A stretch of 64,000 nucleotides of DNA from Monodelphis domestica (Eukaryota > Chordata > Mammalia > Didelphimorphia > Didelphidae). Shown here in pieces: positions 11,790-22,434 of this stretch; position 1 is the stretch's first letter; each line of letters begins with the position of its first letter. The DNA is taken from assembly GCF_027887165.1 (NCBI RefSeq), contig NC_077227.1, positions 349,787,207 to 349,851,206 of the forward strand. The letters are read 5' to 3'. The notes beneath the pieces are model-generated. The model searched no databases. It was not told the origin of the DNA and worked only from the letters and a program-made list of their open reading frames with translations. A program made the position numbers and the translations under genes.

Positions 11790-12385
11790 AATGAATTGAT
11801 TATTATTTATAAACTGATTTAGATACTCTGCTTGCTTATAAAGCATCTTCAGTTTATATAAGTGAAGTGAAGCTCATAAGTGAACTTCTCTTCAGGGCCA
11901 GGCACAAGGACACTAGAGAGACTCTTGTTATAAAAAAAATAAATATTTATTGAAATATATAAGGATAAAAAAGGATTCCTAAATCTAAGGGATTCTAACT
12001 CCACCCAAATAAAACTCCCTGGTTCCACAAAGTACTGCTTCTCCTGTTTCTATAGACTACCCTGATCCTTCCTGATCTGACTAATCTAAATTTTTACTAT
12101 TCTAAATAACCTAACACTATTATCCTTATAATTCTTAATTTCATCTCCAAGTTATAAAAATAACAAAGACTAGCTGGTTGAGTCTCAGCAAGAACCAAGT
12201 TAGGACTCTGAGCCTTAGCAAACTCAGAGTCCAAAACAAAGACCAGGGTTTTCTTTGGTCTTCTCAGATTTAAAACAATCTATAAAAACAGCAATAGGTA
12301 ATCACTAATGTTTCCCAAGTTAAAAAAGGAAAACACTTGGCTCCTTCAGGTCTTTTCCTCCTTTCCTTCTATCTCAGACAGTGAA

Positions 12386-12451
<66 letters not shown>

Positions 12452-12960
12452 TCTCACCTCCTTCAAGCCCTCAGGAAGAGAGCCAGGGACCCTACCAACT
12501 GGCAGAGACCAACTGCCCCAGGAAAAACCATTAGACTTGAAACTCTATCTCAGCTCTATTTGAAACACCAATTCTTTCTCAAGCCAGATTCTCTACTTAT
12601 CTCTAAACTAATATAACAAGACTTAATTTCCAATATCATCCTTATAATTTCCCCCCTTTGAGCATATGGAGAGATAAAAATAAAATATCTCTAATATGCT
12701 TGCTATTCTTTGTAATTCTAAAGCTATACCCAGTCTTATTATTATTATATTTCTACAAAAAATTAGTCTTAATCTTACACTCATCTTATCCTATTCTTAT
12801 TGCTACACCTTATCTATGCTAGCCTGCACTAGGGATATAAATCAAAGAAAATAAAACTTCAATGAAAATAAATAATCAATGAAAACATAATTGCACAAAT
12901 GCAAGTGCAAAACATACAATTACAGAAACTCAAAATGCAAAATACAAAATGCAAACTTTT
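11790..12960 (-). mobile_element. Endogenous retrovirus 3' part with LTR (fossil), inside L1
   Basis: On the reverse strand a purine run (aaaggggggaaat, near 12650) resembles a polypurine tract. Just after it begins an LTR-like stretch of about 800 bases with an AATAAA near its far end (around 11945) and a U5-like segment. 12660-12960 would be retroviral internal sequence. It contains a GA microsatellite. It is clearly degraded with no intact gene; the family is undetermined and the ends approximate. Confidence 0.5.
12384..12448. repeat. (GA)n microsatellite
   Basis: About 65 bases of GA with one 'agatag' interruption, inside the LTR-like stretch. Confidence 0.95.
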
Positions 12961-14559
12961 GAAACAATACAGTTACAAACCCACCTCCCAACTTCTCCCT
13001 CCCTTGTATTGCTCCCCTCCCCATCAGCCTGTTTATTACACTCCGATTCTCTATAGGGCATGATATAATTCTCTGCCCCAATTGATCTGACTGTTTTCCC
13101 CTCTCTGAGTTAATTCCAATGAGCTTTAAGTATTACTTGTTGAACTTTTCCTACCTTCCATTGTATTGGTCTTCTCTCCCTGCCCACCTGCCTGTGCACT
13201 TCTTTATGAAATATATATTTATCCCATATTTACTCTTTTCCCATTTCTCTTAGCATTATTCTCTTTTTTGCCCTAAGTTTTTATATTTTTTGTCATATTG
13301 TTCTATATAGTTTACCACTATACCCTTTAAGTTTACTTCTTCTAGCTACTCCAATGATAATAACATTTTTAAGTTACTAATATCATCTTTTCATATATGA
13401 ATATCAATCATTTTACCTTGAGTCCCTTAAAATTTTTTTTTCTTTCTTAATTACATTTTTTGTAATTCTCTTGAGTTCTGTCTTTGGGCTTCAGATTTTC
13501 TGTTTAAATCTGTTCTTTTCTTCAGGAATGCTTGAATATCTATATTTTTTTTAATGATTATACTTTCCCCTGCAAGAATGTGGTCAATTTTCTGGGTAGT
13601 TGATTTTTGGTTGTAGACTCAGTTCTCTTGCTTTCTGGAATAACATATTGCATGCCTTTTGGTCCTTTAGTGTGGGTGTAGCAAAATCCTGTATAATCCT
13701 AACTGTGGCTCCATGATATCTAAATTATTTCTTTTTAGCAATTTATAGTATCTTTTCCTTGGTCTGGAAGTTCTTGAACTTGACTATAACATAACTGGGT
13801 GTTGTCAGTTATGGATTTAATGCAGGAAGTGATCTGTATATTCCTTCAATCTCTACTTTGCCCTCTTGTTCAAGAATACCAGGGCAGTTTTGTTGGATAA
13901 TTTCCTGTAGAATGATGTCTGGGCTTTTTCTTTGGTCATGATTTTCAGGTAGTCCAATAATTCTTAAATTGTCTCTTCTGGATCTATTTTCCAGATCTGT
14001 TGCTTTATCAGTGAGGTATTTCATATTTTCCTGAATTTTTTCATTCTTTTGATTTTGTTTTATAGATTCTTGCTGCCTTGTCAAGTCATTCACTTCTAAT
14101 TGTTCAATTCTAATTTTTTAAAGATAGAATTTCATCCCTAAATTTTTTATCCTCTTTTTCTTTTTGATCTTTTTTTCTTTGTAGGTCATTGTTTTGATCT
14201 TTTACTTTCTTTGCCTCATTTTCAAGCTTGTCAATTTTGCCTTTAAGACACTATTTTCTTGTTTTAGTTCATGTGCCTCTATTTCCTGATGATCTATTTT
14301 GCCTTTTAAATTCTTTTCCCAATTTTCTTCAACCTCTCATAATTATTTTTTTAATTGTTTTTTGAGTTGTTACAGAGCCTGAGTCCAATTCACTGGGATT
14401 TCTGAGTTTTTGTTTGGGTTTCCTTGGTCCTCCTCTGTTCTATTTGTTCTTTGTACATTACCTGAATAGAAGCTGTTGACTATAATTTCTTTTTTCTTTT
14501 TCTGTTGTTTTCTAATTTTTTTTTTCCTTCTTCTCCCCTCCTTATTGGCTGTATTTTTG

Positions 14560-15530
14560 CTCCTCTATTTATTTGCTGGATCTGTGAGTTTGGGCATTTC
14601 TGCCCTGAAGGGGTTTCTTCTCTGTTCCACTGATTAACTAGATTAGACTAAAGGAGCTGACCTGTTATATTAATGTGCCCTAAGGCCAAATCTTCCCTAG
14701 TTGCTGTCAGAGGTTGAAGGTGAATGTGAAAGTGTGGAGGCTGAAGGTAGTTACCCTCCATCCTCCTCTCTGCTCCTCTCTGCCAGCCACCTTCCTGACA
14801 GCTGCCCAGTCAAAGCCCTGAGCTTCCCGTAGTGGTACCAAAGTACTCTGTCACAGTTCCTGCCTTCACCCTAGGATCCCACAGTCAGCTGGAGTCCTAC
14901 CACAGGTCTCAGTGCATTGGGGGTGGGGGGTTGGGGGTGGTGTTGGATTGTTCCTTTATACTGGAGAATTCAACTATATCTGCATACCTTTCAGGTTGAA
15001 TAGAGTAGGAGAGACCTGTGATTCTGTCTTGTTCTTGAGTTTGGCTTTCTGTCTATTTTGTACACTTGCTCTTCTGGTTGTTTACTAGCTCTGTGAGTTT
15101 GAGCTTTTCTGCCCTCTAGAGGCTTCTTACCTGCACAACTGATAAACTGGATTAAGCTAGTTGAGCTGATCTGCAGAACTGGATGTGCCCTGAGACCAAA
15201 ACTTCCAGAGGCAGAGGCCTAAATTGGAAGTGTGGTGGCTGAAAGCTGTGATCAACCTGCCCTCTTCTCTGCTTCTCTCCTCCAACTGCCTCCTTGACAG
15301 CTATGGTCAGAAACCTGAGCTTCACGTAGTGGTGGTAGCAAGGTACTCTGTCCTGGTTGGATCCCACTGACTGCCCCAGTCTCAGCACAGTAAGTGGAGA
15401 GGAGCTTCCTTCTTTTTTTCCCTTAAATCAGAGAATTCAACCTTTTCTGCATACCTTTTAAGTTGAATAAAGCAGGAGGGTCTCACAGCTCTGTCTTGTT
15501 GGATTTGGGTTTTTTTTCCCCTTGAAGTGC
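14560..15530 (-). repeat. Two tandem ~0.5-kb units in the L1 5' UTR
   Basis: The blocks 14560-15050 and 15056-15530 align end to end. Both carry 'ctgtgagttt', 'tttctgccct', 'gctgac/tctg', 'agtactctgtc/ggtactctgtc', 'gagaattcaac', 'ctgcatacctttyargttgaat' and 'tctgtcttgtt'. The start offset is 509 bases (14582 versus 15091). They look like duplicated L1 promoter monomers. Confidence 0.75.
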
Positions 15531-15769
15531 TTTTTTTTTTTATTGATGTGGAAGGATTTTCACAGAGGAATTGATTTTTGCTGCTTCTAAGGAGCCATCT
15601 TGACTCCACCTCCTTGTCTGCCATGTCTTATGAACCTATATTGGTTCCAAAAGACAGACCAATTCTACTTCTTTCTAAGTGCTCAGAAACCATCCACTGA
15701 ACAATCCATTTTGGACATTTGAACAAGCTCATTGGTAGATATAGTTTGTAGAATTTACCATCCCCCCAT

Positions 15770-16060
15770 TAAAAAACCCTTATCTTCCATCTTAGAATCA
15801 GTGGGGGGGCAGTTGGGTGACTCAGTGGATTGAGAGCTAAGCCTAGAGATTGAAGGTCCTATATTCAAATCTGGCCTTAGACATTTCATAGCTGTGTGAC
15901 CCTGGGCAAATCATTTAATCCCCATTGCCTAGCCCTTACCATTCTTCTGCCTTCGAACCAATATATAGTATTGATTCCAAGACAGAAGTAAGGGTTAAAA
16001 AAAGCAGCTAGGAAATATTTGAGACCACATTTGAACCCAGGACCTCCCATCTTCATCTTC
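15770..16060 (-). repeat. Reverse SINE split by a forward SINE
   Basis: 'aaaaacccttatcttccatc' at 15770-15800 and 'agcagctaggaaatatttgag...ttgaacccaggacctcccat' after 16003 are two pieces of one reverse SINE. Confidence 0.65.
15803..16003 (+). repeat. tRNA-derived marsupial SINE inserted in an opposite SINE
   Basis: The forward copy begins 'ggggggcagttgggtgactc' and ends 'caagacagaagtaagggtt'. It lies within a reverse copy of the same family, giving an inverted-repeat potential over about 250 bases. Confidence 0.85.
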
Positions 16061-16249
16061 CCATTTAAAAAAATAAGACTTTTCTTAACTCCAGTTTTAT
16101 AGTAGCTTTGCCATTCTCCATAATTTCTCAGAGACCAATGATGGCCATTTGGTAATTATATTTGCTAGTTCTCTCAGCATTTGAGGATGTGATTTGGCTG
16201 GATCAAGTGACATGAATAAACTTAAGGGCAAGTAGGCATACTCCAGAGA

Positions 16250-16480
16250 CAGAATAGAGTAGTAGATAGAAAGCTGCCCTTGGAGCCAGGAAAACTGGCC
16301 TCTCTGATCTATACTGGCTGTAGGACCTTTGGCAAGACACTTAATCCCTTAATATCCCTAGCAGTTCTCTAAGACAACAGGTTGCAAAGAAGGTGCCAAC
16401 CTACCTTGGTAGAGAGCATTTCTTCACCAGGAGTTCCCTGCACCCATGAAGCCTCAGGTCTAGTCTCTCTGTCTCTATAT
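16250..16480 (+). repeat. tRNA-derived SINE, 'gagttccct' tail type
   Basis: 'gagccaggaaaactggcctc', 'ctctaagacaacaggttgc' and 'accaggagttccctgcaccc' mark a second marsupial SINE family, also present at 33350-33745, 56385-56610 and 63280-63530. Confidence 0.7.
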
Positions 16481-16699
16481 GTTCTATGATTTCAATTTCT
16501 GGCTCCAATTCTCTTAGCTATTTTTTGTTCTATTTTTTCCAGTTTAAAGATAATTTTCCTAGACAAAGAAGACAGGAGCAAATCATTAGTGATACTCCAT
16601 CTGCCCTATCTATTCCTAGCTACCACAAATATATCTTTAAAAAACTCATTTTGTGAGGAAATATAGCAAAGAGGCCAAGTGGAAGCAGATTGTATCTGA

Positions 16700-16798
16700 T
16701 CAGATGGAGAGGAGAGGAGAGGAAAGGAGAAGAGAGGAGGAGAGGGAATGGGAGAGAAGGGAAGGAGAGGGGAGGGGAGGAAGGGAGGGAAGAGAAGT
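16700..16798. repeat. GA-rich low-complexity tract
   Basis: 'gatggagaggagaggagagg' followed by about 80 purine-only bases. Confidence 0.9.
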
Positions 16799-16829
16799 GG
16801 CTAGAAGTTAGAAAATTTTAAAAGACTTT

Positions 16830-17075
16830 CTGGCAATTAATAGCTGAGTTATTGGATTAAGGTTTCAAGCTGCTAATTACTCATTAATCACTTGCTTGAG
16901 TAATGACAGAAAGCTCAATAAAAAGCAAGAAAAGCCTAGCTATCAAAATTCTCCCTTAGAAGCCTTCCAAAACACCCTCCCAACAGAATTTCAGCTATAA
17001 GGAACAAGCAATTTACAGTGAAAGTTATTAGCAAAAGCAGCTGATATTTGAAAATCTCATTTTGGGTAAGATATG
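16830..17075. promoter_or_regulatory. Candidate noncoding regulatory element rich in homeodomain motifs
   Basis: Between repeats lies a unique AT-rich block with TAATTA and ATTAAT motifs packed together at 16872-16890 (gctaattactcattaatcac). Further TAAT and CAATAAA-type motifs and CAGCTG (17039) follow. The texture resembles conserved noncoding enhancers, but conservation cannot be tested here. Confidence 0.3.
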
Positions 17076-17167
17076 GAATATAAGGGCATAGTCCAATGAG
17101 TTGCAGATTTTTTTCTATGTTTACATTTCTTTTACAGTCAATTAATAACTATGTTCATATAAAGTGA

Positions 17168-17365
17168 TTATAGATTATAAGCTGGAAAGGACCTAACTAG
17201 ACCTAACTAGCTTAACTAGTCCAATCACCTCATTTTACAGTTGGGGATACTGAGGCTCAGAGAGGCTAAGCGATTTGCCCAAGGTTGCACAGTTGGTAAG
17301 TGTCAGAGCCAGGATGTGATCTTAGATCCCACAACTCCCAAGTTGAGCACTTTTTCTCATCTTAC
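17168..17365 (+). repeat. MIR-class SINE
   Basis: 'cctcattttacagttgggg', 'actgaggctcagagaggct', 'gatttgcccaaggttgcac' and 'ccaggatgtgatc' give the classic MIR core in forward orientation. Confidence 0.85.
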
Positions 17366-17369
17366 CAGA

Positions 17370-18190
17370 GGAAAGGTAAAAGTAGGCATAATGATGCTTT
17401 TCCTGTTGTCCAATTTAAGAAAATAATGCTTCAAGGATGAACCAAAAAAGGGAAAGACTCCCAAGGAAGCAGAAGTTTACCTGACAATCCTGTCAGGAGA
17501 TTGGAAGTTGGAAGAATATAATATATAGAAGGAAAGGAAGAAAGACAATTGCAATCTAGTTTTAGGTACTTTTCACTTTCTATAGTGATCGTACTAGCCT
17601 CTCTTCTGGTGATCAGATGGAGAGAAGGAATCAGAGGAGAGAGGAAAGTGGGGAGGGGGGAGAAGAGGAGGGGAAGGGAAGGGAGAGGAGAGGAGAGAAA
17701 GCAAAGTACTGTACTTGATGGAATGATGGTTTATATCCATAGAGGCTGCTGGGAGAGAGGACCATGGGTAGTAGTGAGGCTTTTCTGGGAGTTGTCAGCC
17801 CCTTGCTAAAGAGTGTGGAAGTTGCCATATGTTAACCAGACACAGATGATGGAGTGGTATATTATTATTTTCCATGTCCTATCTGCAGAGTGTGTCTGAA
17901 AGCCGCCTGAGACCTATCAAATCTGATAGCCATTACCCACCATTGGTGAGTTAGATGAGGACAAATTATATTGTCAAAAAGAAAACTAAAAAACTGCTGG
18001 GGATTCTGAAATTAAAAGAAATTGATGATCCCAAGGTCACAAGTGGTAGTGCCTTTTGACTTGTTTAGTTTTACTTTTCTCAGTGATGAGACAGAAGAAT
18101 TTAGGAAGCGAGTGTCTGGCAAAGAAGAGATAGAAGTTCTCCCTCTGTATGTGTGTGGATTTTTCTTTGTTTTTTGTTAGAGAGGGGGTA
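17370..18190. other. Intergenic, no gene recognised
   Basis: Contains a GA-rich stretch (17635-17700) and unique sequence. Short open frames here lack motifs and follow the purine bias. Confidence 0.4.
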
Positions 18191-18194
18191 TTAA

Positions 18195-18450
18195 TCCAAA
18201 TGTAATCTCTTTCTGGGAATAAGCTTGGTCATTATAGGTAGATAATGTTTAGTTTTATTTGTGTAGTCCTTTCCATCTATGTTGTTGTCATTGTGAAATT
18301 ATTTTCCTGGTTCTGCTTACCTTGTCTACATAATTTCATTTGTCTTTTCATGCTTCTTGGAATTTTTCATATTTATTGTATCTTATGAAGCAGTAATATT
18401 CAATTATATTTATGAACCACAATTTGTTTAGTCAAACCAAAGGACAAGTG
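18195..18450 (-). repeat. Old L1 3' UTR, reverse
   Basis: 'tattttcctggttctgctta' and 'atgaaccacaatttgtttag' match, in reverse, the older L1 3' UTR type seen better preserved at 44240-45060. Confidence 0.6.
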
Positions 18451-18549
18451 CCTATTTTTTAATCCTTTATTTAGTTTTTATTATTTAATTAATGTACATA
18501 ATTTTAATATTAAAATTACATATAAATTAATTGAATTTATTTTGTTATC

Positions 18550-19080
18550 TAATTCATTTTCATCTTTATTTTACAGATTAGGACAGTGATAGCAAACCTT
18601 TTAGAGATGATGTGCTGTGCCTTGCCCCCTGCCCCCCCTGGAGACCAGGTGATGTGCCCCACCCCACCCCAGACCAAGTGCCACATACATCCCTGACCCT
18701 TGACCCCACACAGAGGAGGGAGAAAGTGCTCCCATTGGGCTGCTGGGCAGAGGGGTGGGTAAAATGAGGAATGTCATTAGCACTTGTAGAGAGGGGGAGG
18801 GGAGTGGTCCAAGCACTCTGCTCCCCTCCAGCTCTGCTGCCTTTGAACTGCCCACCTTACCCCCTTTGCACTCCCATTGGGCAGAGGAGCAGGTGATATG
18901 AAAAAAGAGGGAATGGGGAGAAGTTCTGTCCAAGTCCCTCTGCCTTTCTAGTAATGAAATCTGATGGGGGGGGGGAGGAAGGGGGACAGCATGCAAGCCC
19001 TCTCTGGCACCCATGCCATAGGTTCACCATCACTGGATTAGGAAATAAGGCCCATAGACTTGTTCAAGATACTACTTTTA
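18550..19080 (+). repeat. MIR core interrupted by a hAT element
   Basis: 'catctttattttacagattagga' is cut at 18583 and continues after 19035 with 'gattaggaaataaggcccatagacttg', together a MIR core. Confidence 0.55.
18584..19035 (-). mobile_element. Non-autonomous hAT DNA transposon with exact 8-bp duplication
   Basis: A 452-bp element is flanked by GATTAGGA at 18576-18583 and 19036-19043. The terminal inverted repeats are CAGTGATAGCAAACC (left) and the complement of GGTTCACCATCACTG (right), 12 of 15 matching. An 8-bp duplication and CAGTG ends are hAT hallmarks. There is no transposase: the 137-codon open frame inside is GC-rich, proline-rich and lacks hAT motifs. Orientation follows the better-known end 'cagtgatggtgaacctatgg' on the reverse strand. 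Confidence 0.9.
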
Positions 19081-19094
19081 CAAGAGTAATATTT

Positions 19095-19515
19095 TCTTTT
19101 TTCTATTTTTAAAGAATATTTTTATTTGATTTTTTTCCTCAATTATGTGTCAAAACAATTTTCAACTTTCACTCATTATAATTTCTGAATTCCACATTTC
19201 CTTTTTCCTCCCCTCTCCTCACTCTTCCTTGAGAAGGCAAACATTTTGATATAAATTATAGATGTAAATTCAGGCAAAACAAATCTCCATATTAGTCATG
19301 TTGCAAAAGAAAGCATGGATCAACCCCACCCCTGTCCCAAATAAAGAAAATTTAAAAATCTTATGCTTCCATCTGCATCAGATAGGGCATTTTTCATCCC
19401 GGGAGTCCTTTGAAATTGCCTTTTCTTTGTATTGCTGAGAAGAGCTATCATTCACAGTTAATCATTGTACAATCTTTCATTGACTTATACCTTGTATATA
19501 CACAGATGTGTACAC
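19095..19515 (-). repeat. Old L1 3' UTR, reverse
   Basis: 'cctcaattatgtgtcaaaac', 'tccttgagaaggcaaacatt' and 'agtcatgttgcaaaagaaag', then 'gggagtcctttgaaattgcc', are in the order of an old L1 3' UTR read backwards. Confidence 0.65.
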
Positions 19516-19586
19516 ATTGCCTCTTCTCTGGAAAGTAAGTTTCTTGAAAGTAGGAATTTCTTCATCTTTTGTCTTTGTTTCTAGTG
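19515..19586 (+). repeat. L2 3' end fragment
   Basis: 'ctggaaagtaagtttcttgaaagtaggaattt' (in parts) resembles the L2 3' terminus 'gtaagctccttgagggcagggac'. Confidence 0.45.
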
Positions 19587-19830
19587 CAATAGGTGGTACA
19601 GTGAATAGAGTGCTGGGTCTGGAGTCAGAAAAATCTAAATTCAAACTCAGTCAAAGTCACTTACTAGGGAGACCCTAGGCAAGTCATTTAACCTTGTTAG
19701 CCTCAGTTTCCTCAGTTGTAAAATGAACTGGAGAAGGAAATGGCCAATTACTTCATTGTCTCTGTCAAGAAAACTTCAAATGGGGTCATGAAGAGTGGGA
19801 CAGGACTGAAACGACTGAACTCCCCCAAAA
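19587..19830 (+). repeat. tRNA-derived SINE with BovB/RTE-like tail
   Basis: It has a head 'aggtggtacagtgaatagag', a middle 'cctcagtttcctcagttgt', and the tail 'aactggagaaggaaatggcc' with 'ggggtcatgaagagtgggac'. The tail resembles BovB/RTE LINE 3' ends, implying RTE-driven mobilisation. Confidence 0.85.
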
Positions 19831-20099
19831 GGGAAAGGTCTAGAGATCCTGCACCTAGGAGCTGAGGGAGGAGTTAAGTATGGTATGGTAAGCAGAAGGG
19901 GTGTCTGAGACAGGGGAACTGAGAAGGAAAGGCTTAGAGGCGGAAAAGGCAAGGCTGAGGGAGGGGACTGGGCAAAATGAGTGGGATCAGGGGATGGAAT
20001 CCTCAGTTCTGAGAGGAATGGAATCCCAACAAGCTGAGAAAGAGCCTTCCTTCTCCTTTTCATCCATAGAAGCCACAGATACTCCCTGGTAGCAAATGT

Positions 20100-20720
20100 G
20101 AATCTATAGTCCTCTCCCAGGGGCCATAAACAGAATTTTACAAAATTATCAGCAAGATCTTTATAACGCTATTGTCTCTGGCCACTCCCTATTCCCTCCC
20201 CTTTCCTCCATCTCACAAACACACCTTCCAAGAGGGCAGGATCCAGTGGATCTGGGTCTTGAACCTGGAGGCAAGAGACAGGGCACAGAACTGTGGGAGG
20301 GAGAGGGAGGGAAGCAACCTGTTTGGCCAATAATCGACTTAACCTAGAGATAAGGTTCTGGAGAGAGAGGAACAAGAAGTTCCTCACTGGCCCCAGGGCC
20401 TCTCTTCCCACAGCTGTTCCCTCCTTTTCCCAGGCCCTTGCAAGGCCAGGCAAGTCTCACCCAGCAGTCTGCAGCCTGGGTCACACTTCCTTCTCCTGGA
20501 CTTCATGGCAAATACCCCAGACCCTTCTCTTTGAGCAGCAAGAGTTACTGCTTATTCTCGAAAAGCTGCTCTGGGGACCACCAGGGCCATGTCTCTGTGC
20601 CTTGATTTCCCTGTCTGACAAGTCCTCCATTCTTTACCCTGTTTCTTTTCCCTAGTCAGAGCTAGGATGATCTTGGGGCAGAATAAGTCTGTATAACAAA
20701 GGTGAAGGGGCTGAGCATGG
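20100..20720. promoter_or_regulatory. Repeat-free GC-richer block, candidate regulatory element
   Basis: About 600 bases between repeats have no exon signature but carry CCAAT (ggccaataatcg, 20326-20337), CAGCTG (20412) and purine-rich ETS-like sites. Open frames on both strands overlap and show no protein motif. It lies about 7 kb upstream of the CDX1 promoter. Confidence 0.22.
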
Positions 20721-21014
20721 CCTGACTGACTAAATCTGACTGACTAAAAAGGGCCAGGGCAGAAGCCAAGCCCCAATATCATAGCTACATGGGATTGGAG
20801 AGCTCCTAACAAGGTACCACCATACACATGCCACTCCCTTTGGCTCTGGCTGGCAGGAATCCCCAGGCTCTACCAACCCACTTCTCAAGGCTTAATTCAG
20901 ATGATATCTATTCCAGGAACCCTTTCTTCATCTCCCTAGCCCCATATGATCTCTGTCTCTCTTCTGAAACTGCCCCCACCACAACCTCCCAAGATCTTTT
21001 TTTCCCCATTCTGC

Positions 21015-21195
21015 TGTATAGGATCTAGCTGGAAGAGACTCTGGAGACCAGTCATCCAACACCTTCTTTTTATAGCTGAGAAATTGAGATCCACAGAGAA
21101 GTTAAAGGACTTACTTGAGGTTTTGTGGGTAGTAAATAACAAAACTGGGACTCAAACTTGGGTCTTCTAACTCCAAATTGAGTGTTCTTTCCTCT
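21015..21195 (+). repeat. MIR-class SINE
   Basis: 'ctagctggaagagactctgg', 'tttatagctgagaaattgag' and 'actgggactcaaacttggg' match MIR in order. Confidence 0.75.
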
Positions 21196-21445
21196 GTTTT
21201 GTGGCTGTTCAGTTGTTTTAGCACGTTTAGCTTATTTTGTGAGCCCTTTTAGGTTTGTTTGTTTTTTTGGCACACATATGGGGTTATTTGCCATTTCCTT
21301 CTCTAGCTCATTTTACAGATGAGGAAACTGAGGTCAACAGGTTAAGTGATTTGCCCAGGGTCATACAGAAGCCAGATTTGAACTCGGGGAGACGAATCTT
21401 CCTGACTCCAGAGCCAACACTATGCCCTCTTTCTACTGTATCAAG
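21195..21445 (-). repeat. RTE-tailed SINE, reverse
   Basis: 'ggctgttcagttgttttagc' and 'atttgccatttccttctcta' (reverse RTE-like tail) precede 'gatgaggaaactgaggtcaac' and 'gaactcggggagacgaatc'. Confidence 0.75.
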
Positions 21446-21479
21446 CAATTTTATAATTCAGCTGTATGCGTCTCTATCA

Positions 21480-21680
21480 CAGATTCATAGAATCCTTCGT
21501 TGAACCTCAGAACACTGAACATTAGAACCAGAAGGAACCTTTGAGATCATTCCAATCCTCTAATTTTACAAGTAGAAAAACTGAATTTCGTGGAGGTTAA
21601 ACTACTCAGCCCAGGATCACAAGTAGGAGTACTAGATTTAAATCCATTTCTACCTCTCCTCTGGTGTAGACTATCATACA
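21480..21680 (+). repeat. MIR-class SINE
   Basis: 'agaaggaacctttgagatcattcc' and 'aattttacaagtagaaaaactg' with 'cccaggatcacaagtagg' define a MIR. Confidence 0.75.
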
Positions 21681-21709
21681 GACCTGTTCTGCAAGAAAAG
21701 TTTGCTAAG

Positions 21710-22215
21710 TTCTTTGTGGTGGCAAAAATTGGAAAATGAGGGGGTGTCCTTCGACTGGAGAATGACTGAAGATATTGTGGTCTATGATGGTGATAGAATA
21801 CTATTATGCTGTAAGGAATGATGATCTGGAGGAATTCCATGTGAACTAGGAGAACCTCAATGAATTGACGCAGAGGAAAATGAGCAGAACCAGGAGAATA
21901 TTGTACACAGAAAATGAAACATTTGTGGAACCGTCCAATGTAATGGACTTTACTACTAGCAGCAATGCAATAATCCAGGATACTCCTGGAGGACTTATAA
22001 GAAAGGGTATATGAATTGGGATTTTGGCTTTAAAAGATCACTTTATAGCGAAAATGAATAATATGGAAATAGGTATAAGTGATAACATTTGTACAACCTG
22101 GTGGAATTGCTTGTTGGCTCTGGGAGCATGGAGGGAAGAGAGGAGGGAAAGAAAAAGAATCATGTAAACATGGAAAAATATTTAAAAAACAAATTTAAAA
22201 ATTTTTTAAAGTTTG
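21710..22215 (+). repeat. L1 3' UTR fragment
   Basis: 'gtggtggcaaaaattggaaaatg' through 'gcagaaccaggagaatattg' to 'agaatcatgtaaacatgg' and an A-rich tail form the standard L1 3' end. Confidence 0.87.
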
Positions 22216-22434
22216 CTGAATGAATAATGGCTGAAATTCCAACCATGCTGCCTTGTTTGGATTGAGCATTGCTCTCTGGGTCCTTGTTGAAATTATAAAT
22301 GTCCCAGGAAGACATTCTGTCACTGAATGTATCATAGGCTGCTGTTTACATGGAGGAAGAGGGCTGACAGATGGAAAAGGACAGACTCTGAACCCTATTT
22401 GGGAGAGAAATTCAGGAAACTGTACTTATACAGT

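Larger units (their letters stand above)
10060..15640 (-). repeat. Reverse-strand L1: 5' UTR, ORF1, endonuclease and start of RT
   Basis: Read from 15640 downward, this is the 5' part of an L1. The 5' start has 'gtcaagatggctccttagaag' near 15605. Two repeated 5' UTR units follow. ORF1p coiled coil and RRM residues are recognisable at 14093-13809 (ENRSRRDNLRIIGLPE). ORF2 endonuclease (VGVAIIISDKAKVKIDLI and VLNIYAPN) lies at 11286-10999, then the inter-domain linker (TRSWYFEKTNKI, 10551-10273), up to the RT-proximal 'GPDGFTSEF'-type codons at 10060. The RT core and 3' end are missing. A SINE and a retroviral fragment sit inside. Multiple stops make it inactive. Confidence 0.85.

Noticed and set aside
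13809-14093. Coiled-coil protein with RRDNLRIIGLPE
   Set aside because: It is not a host gene; it is the ORF1p piece of the reverse L1.
18601-19014. 137-codon reverse open frame
   Set aside because: It lies entirely inside the non-autonomous hAT element, is Pro/Gly/Ser rich and lacks transposase motifs.
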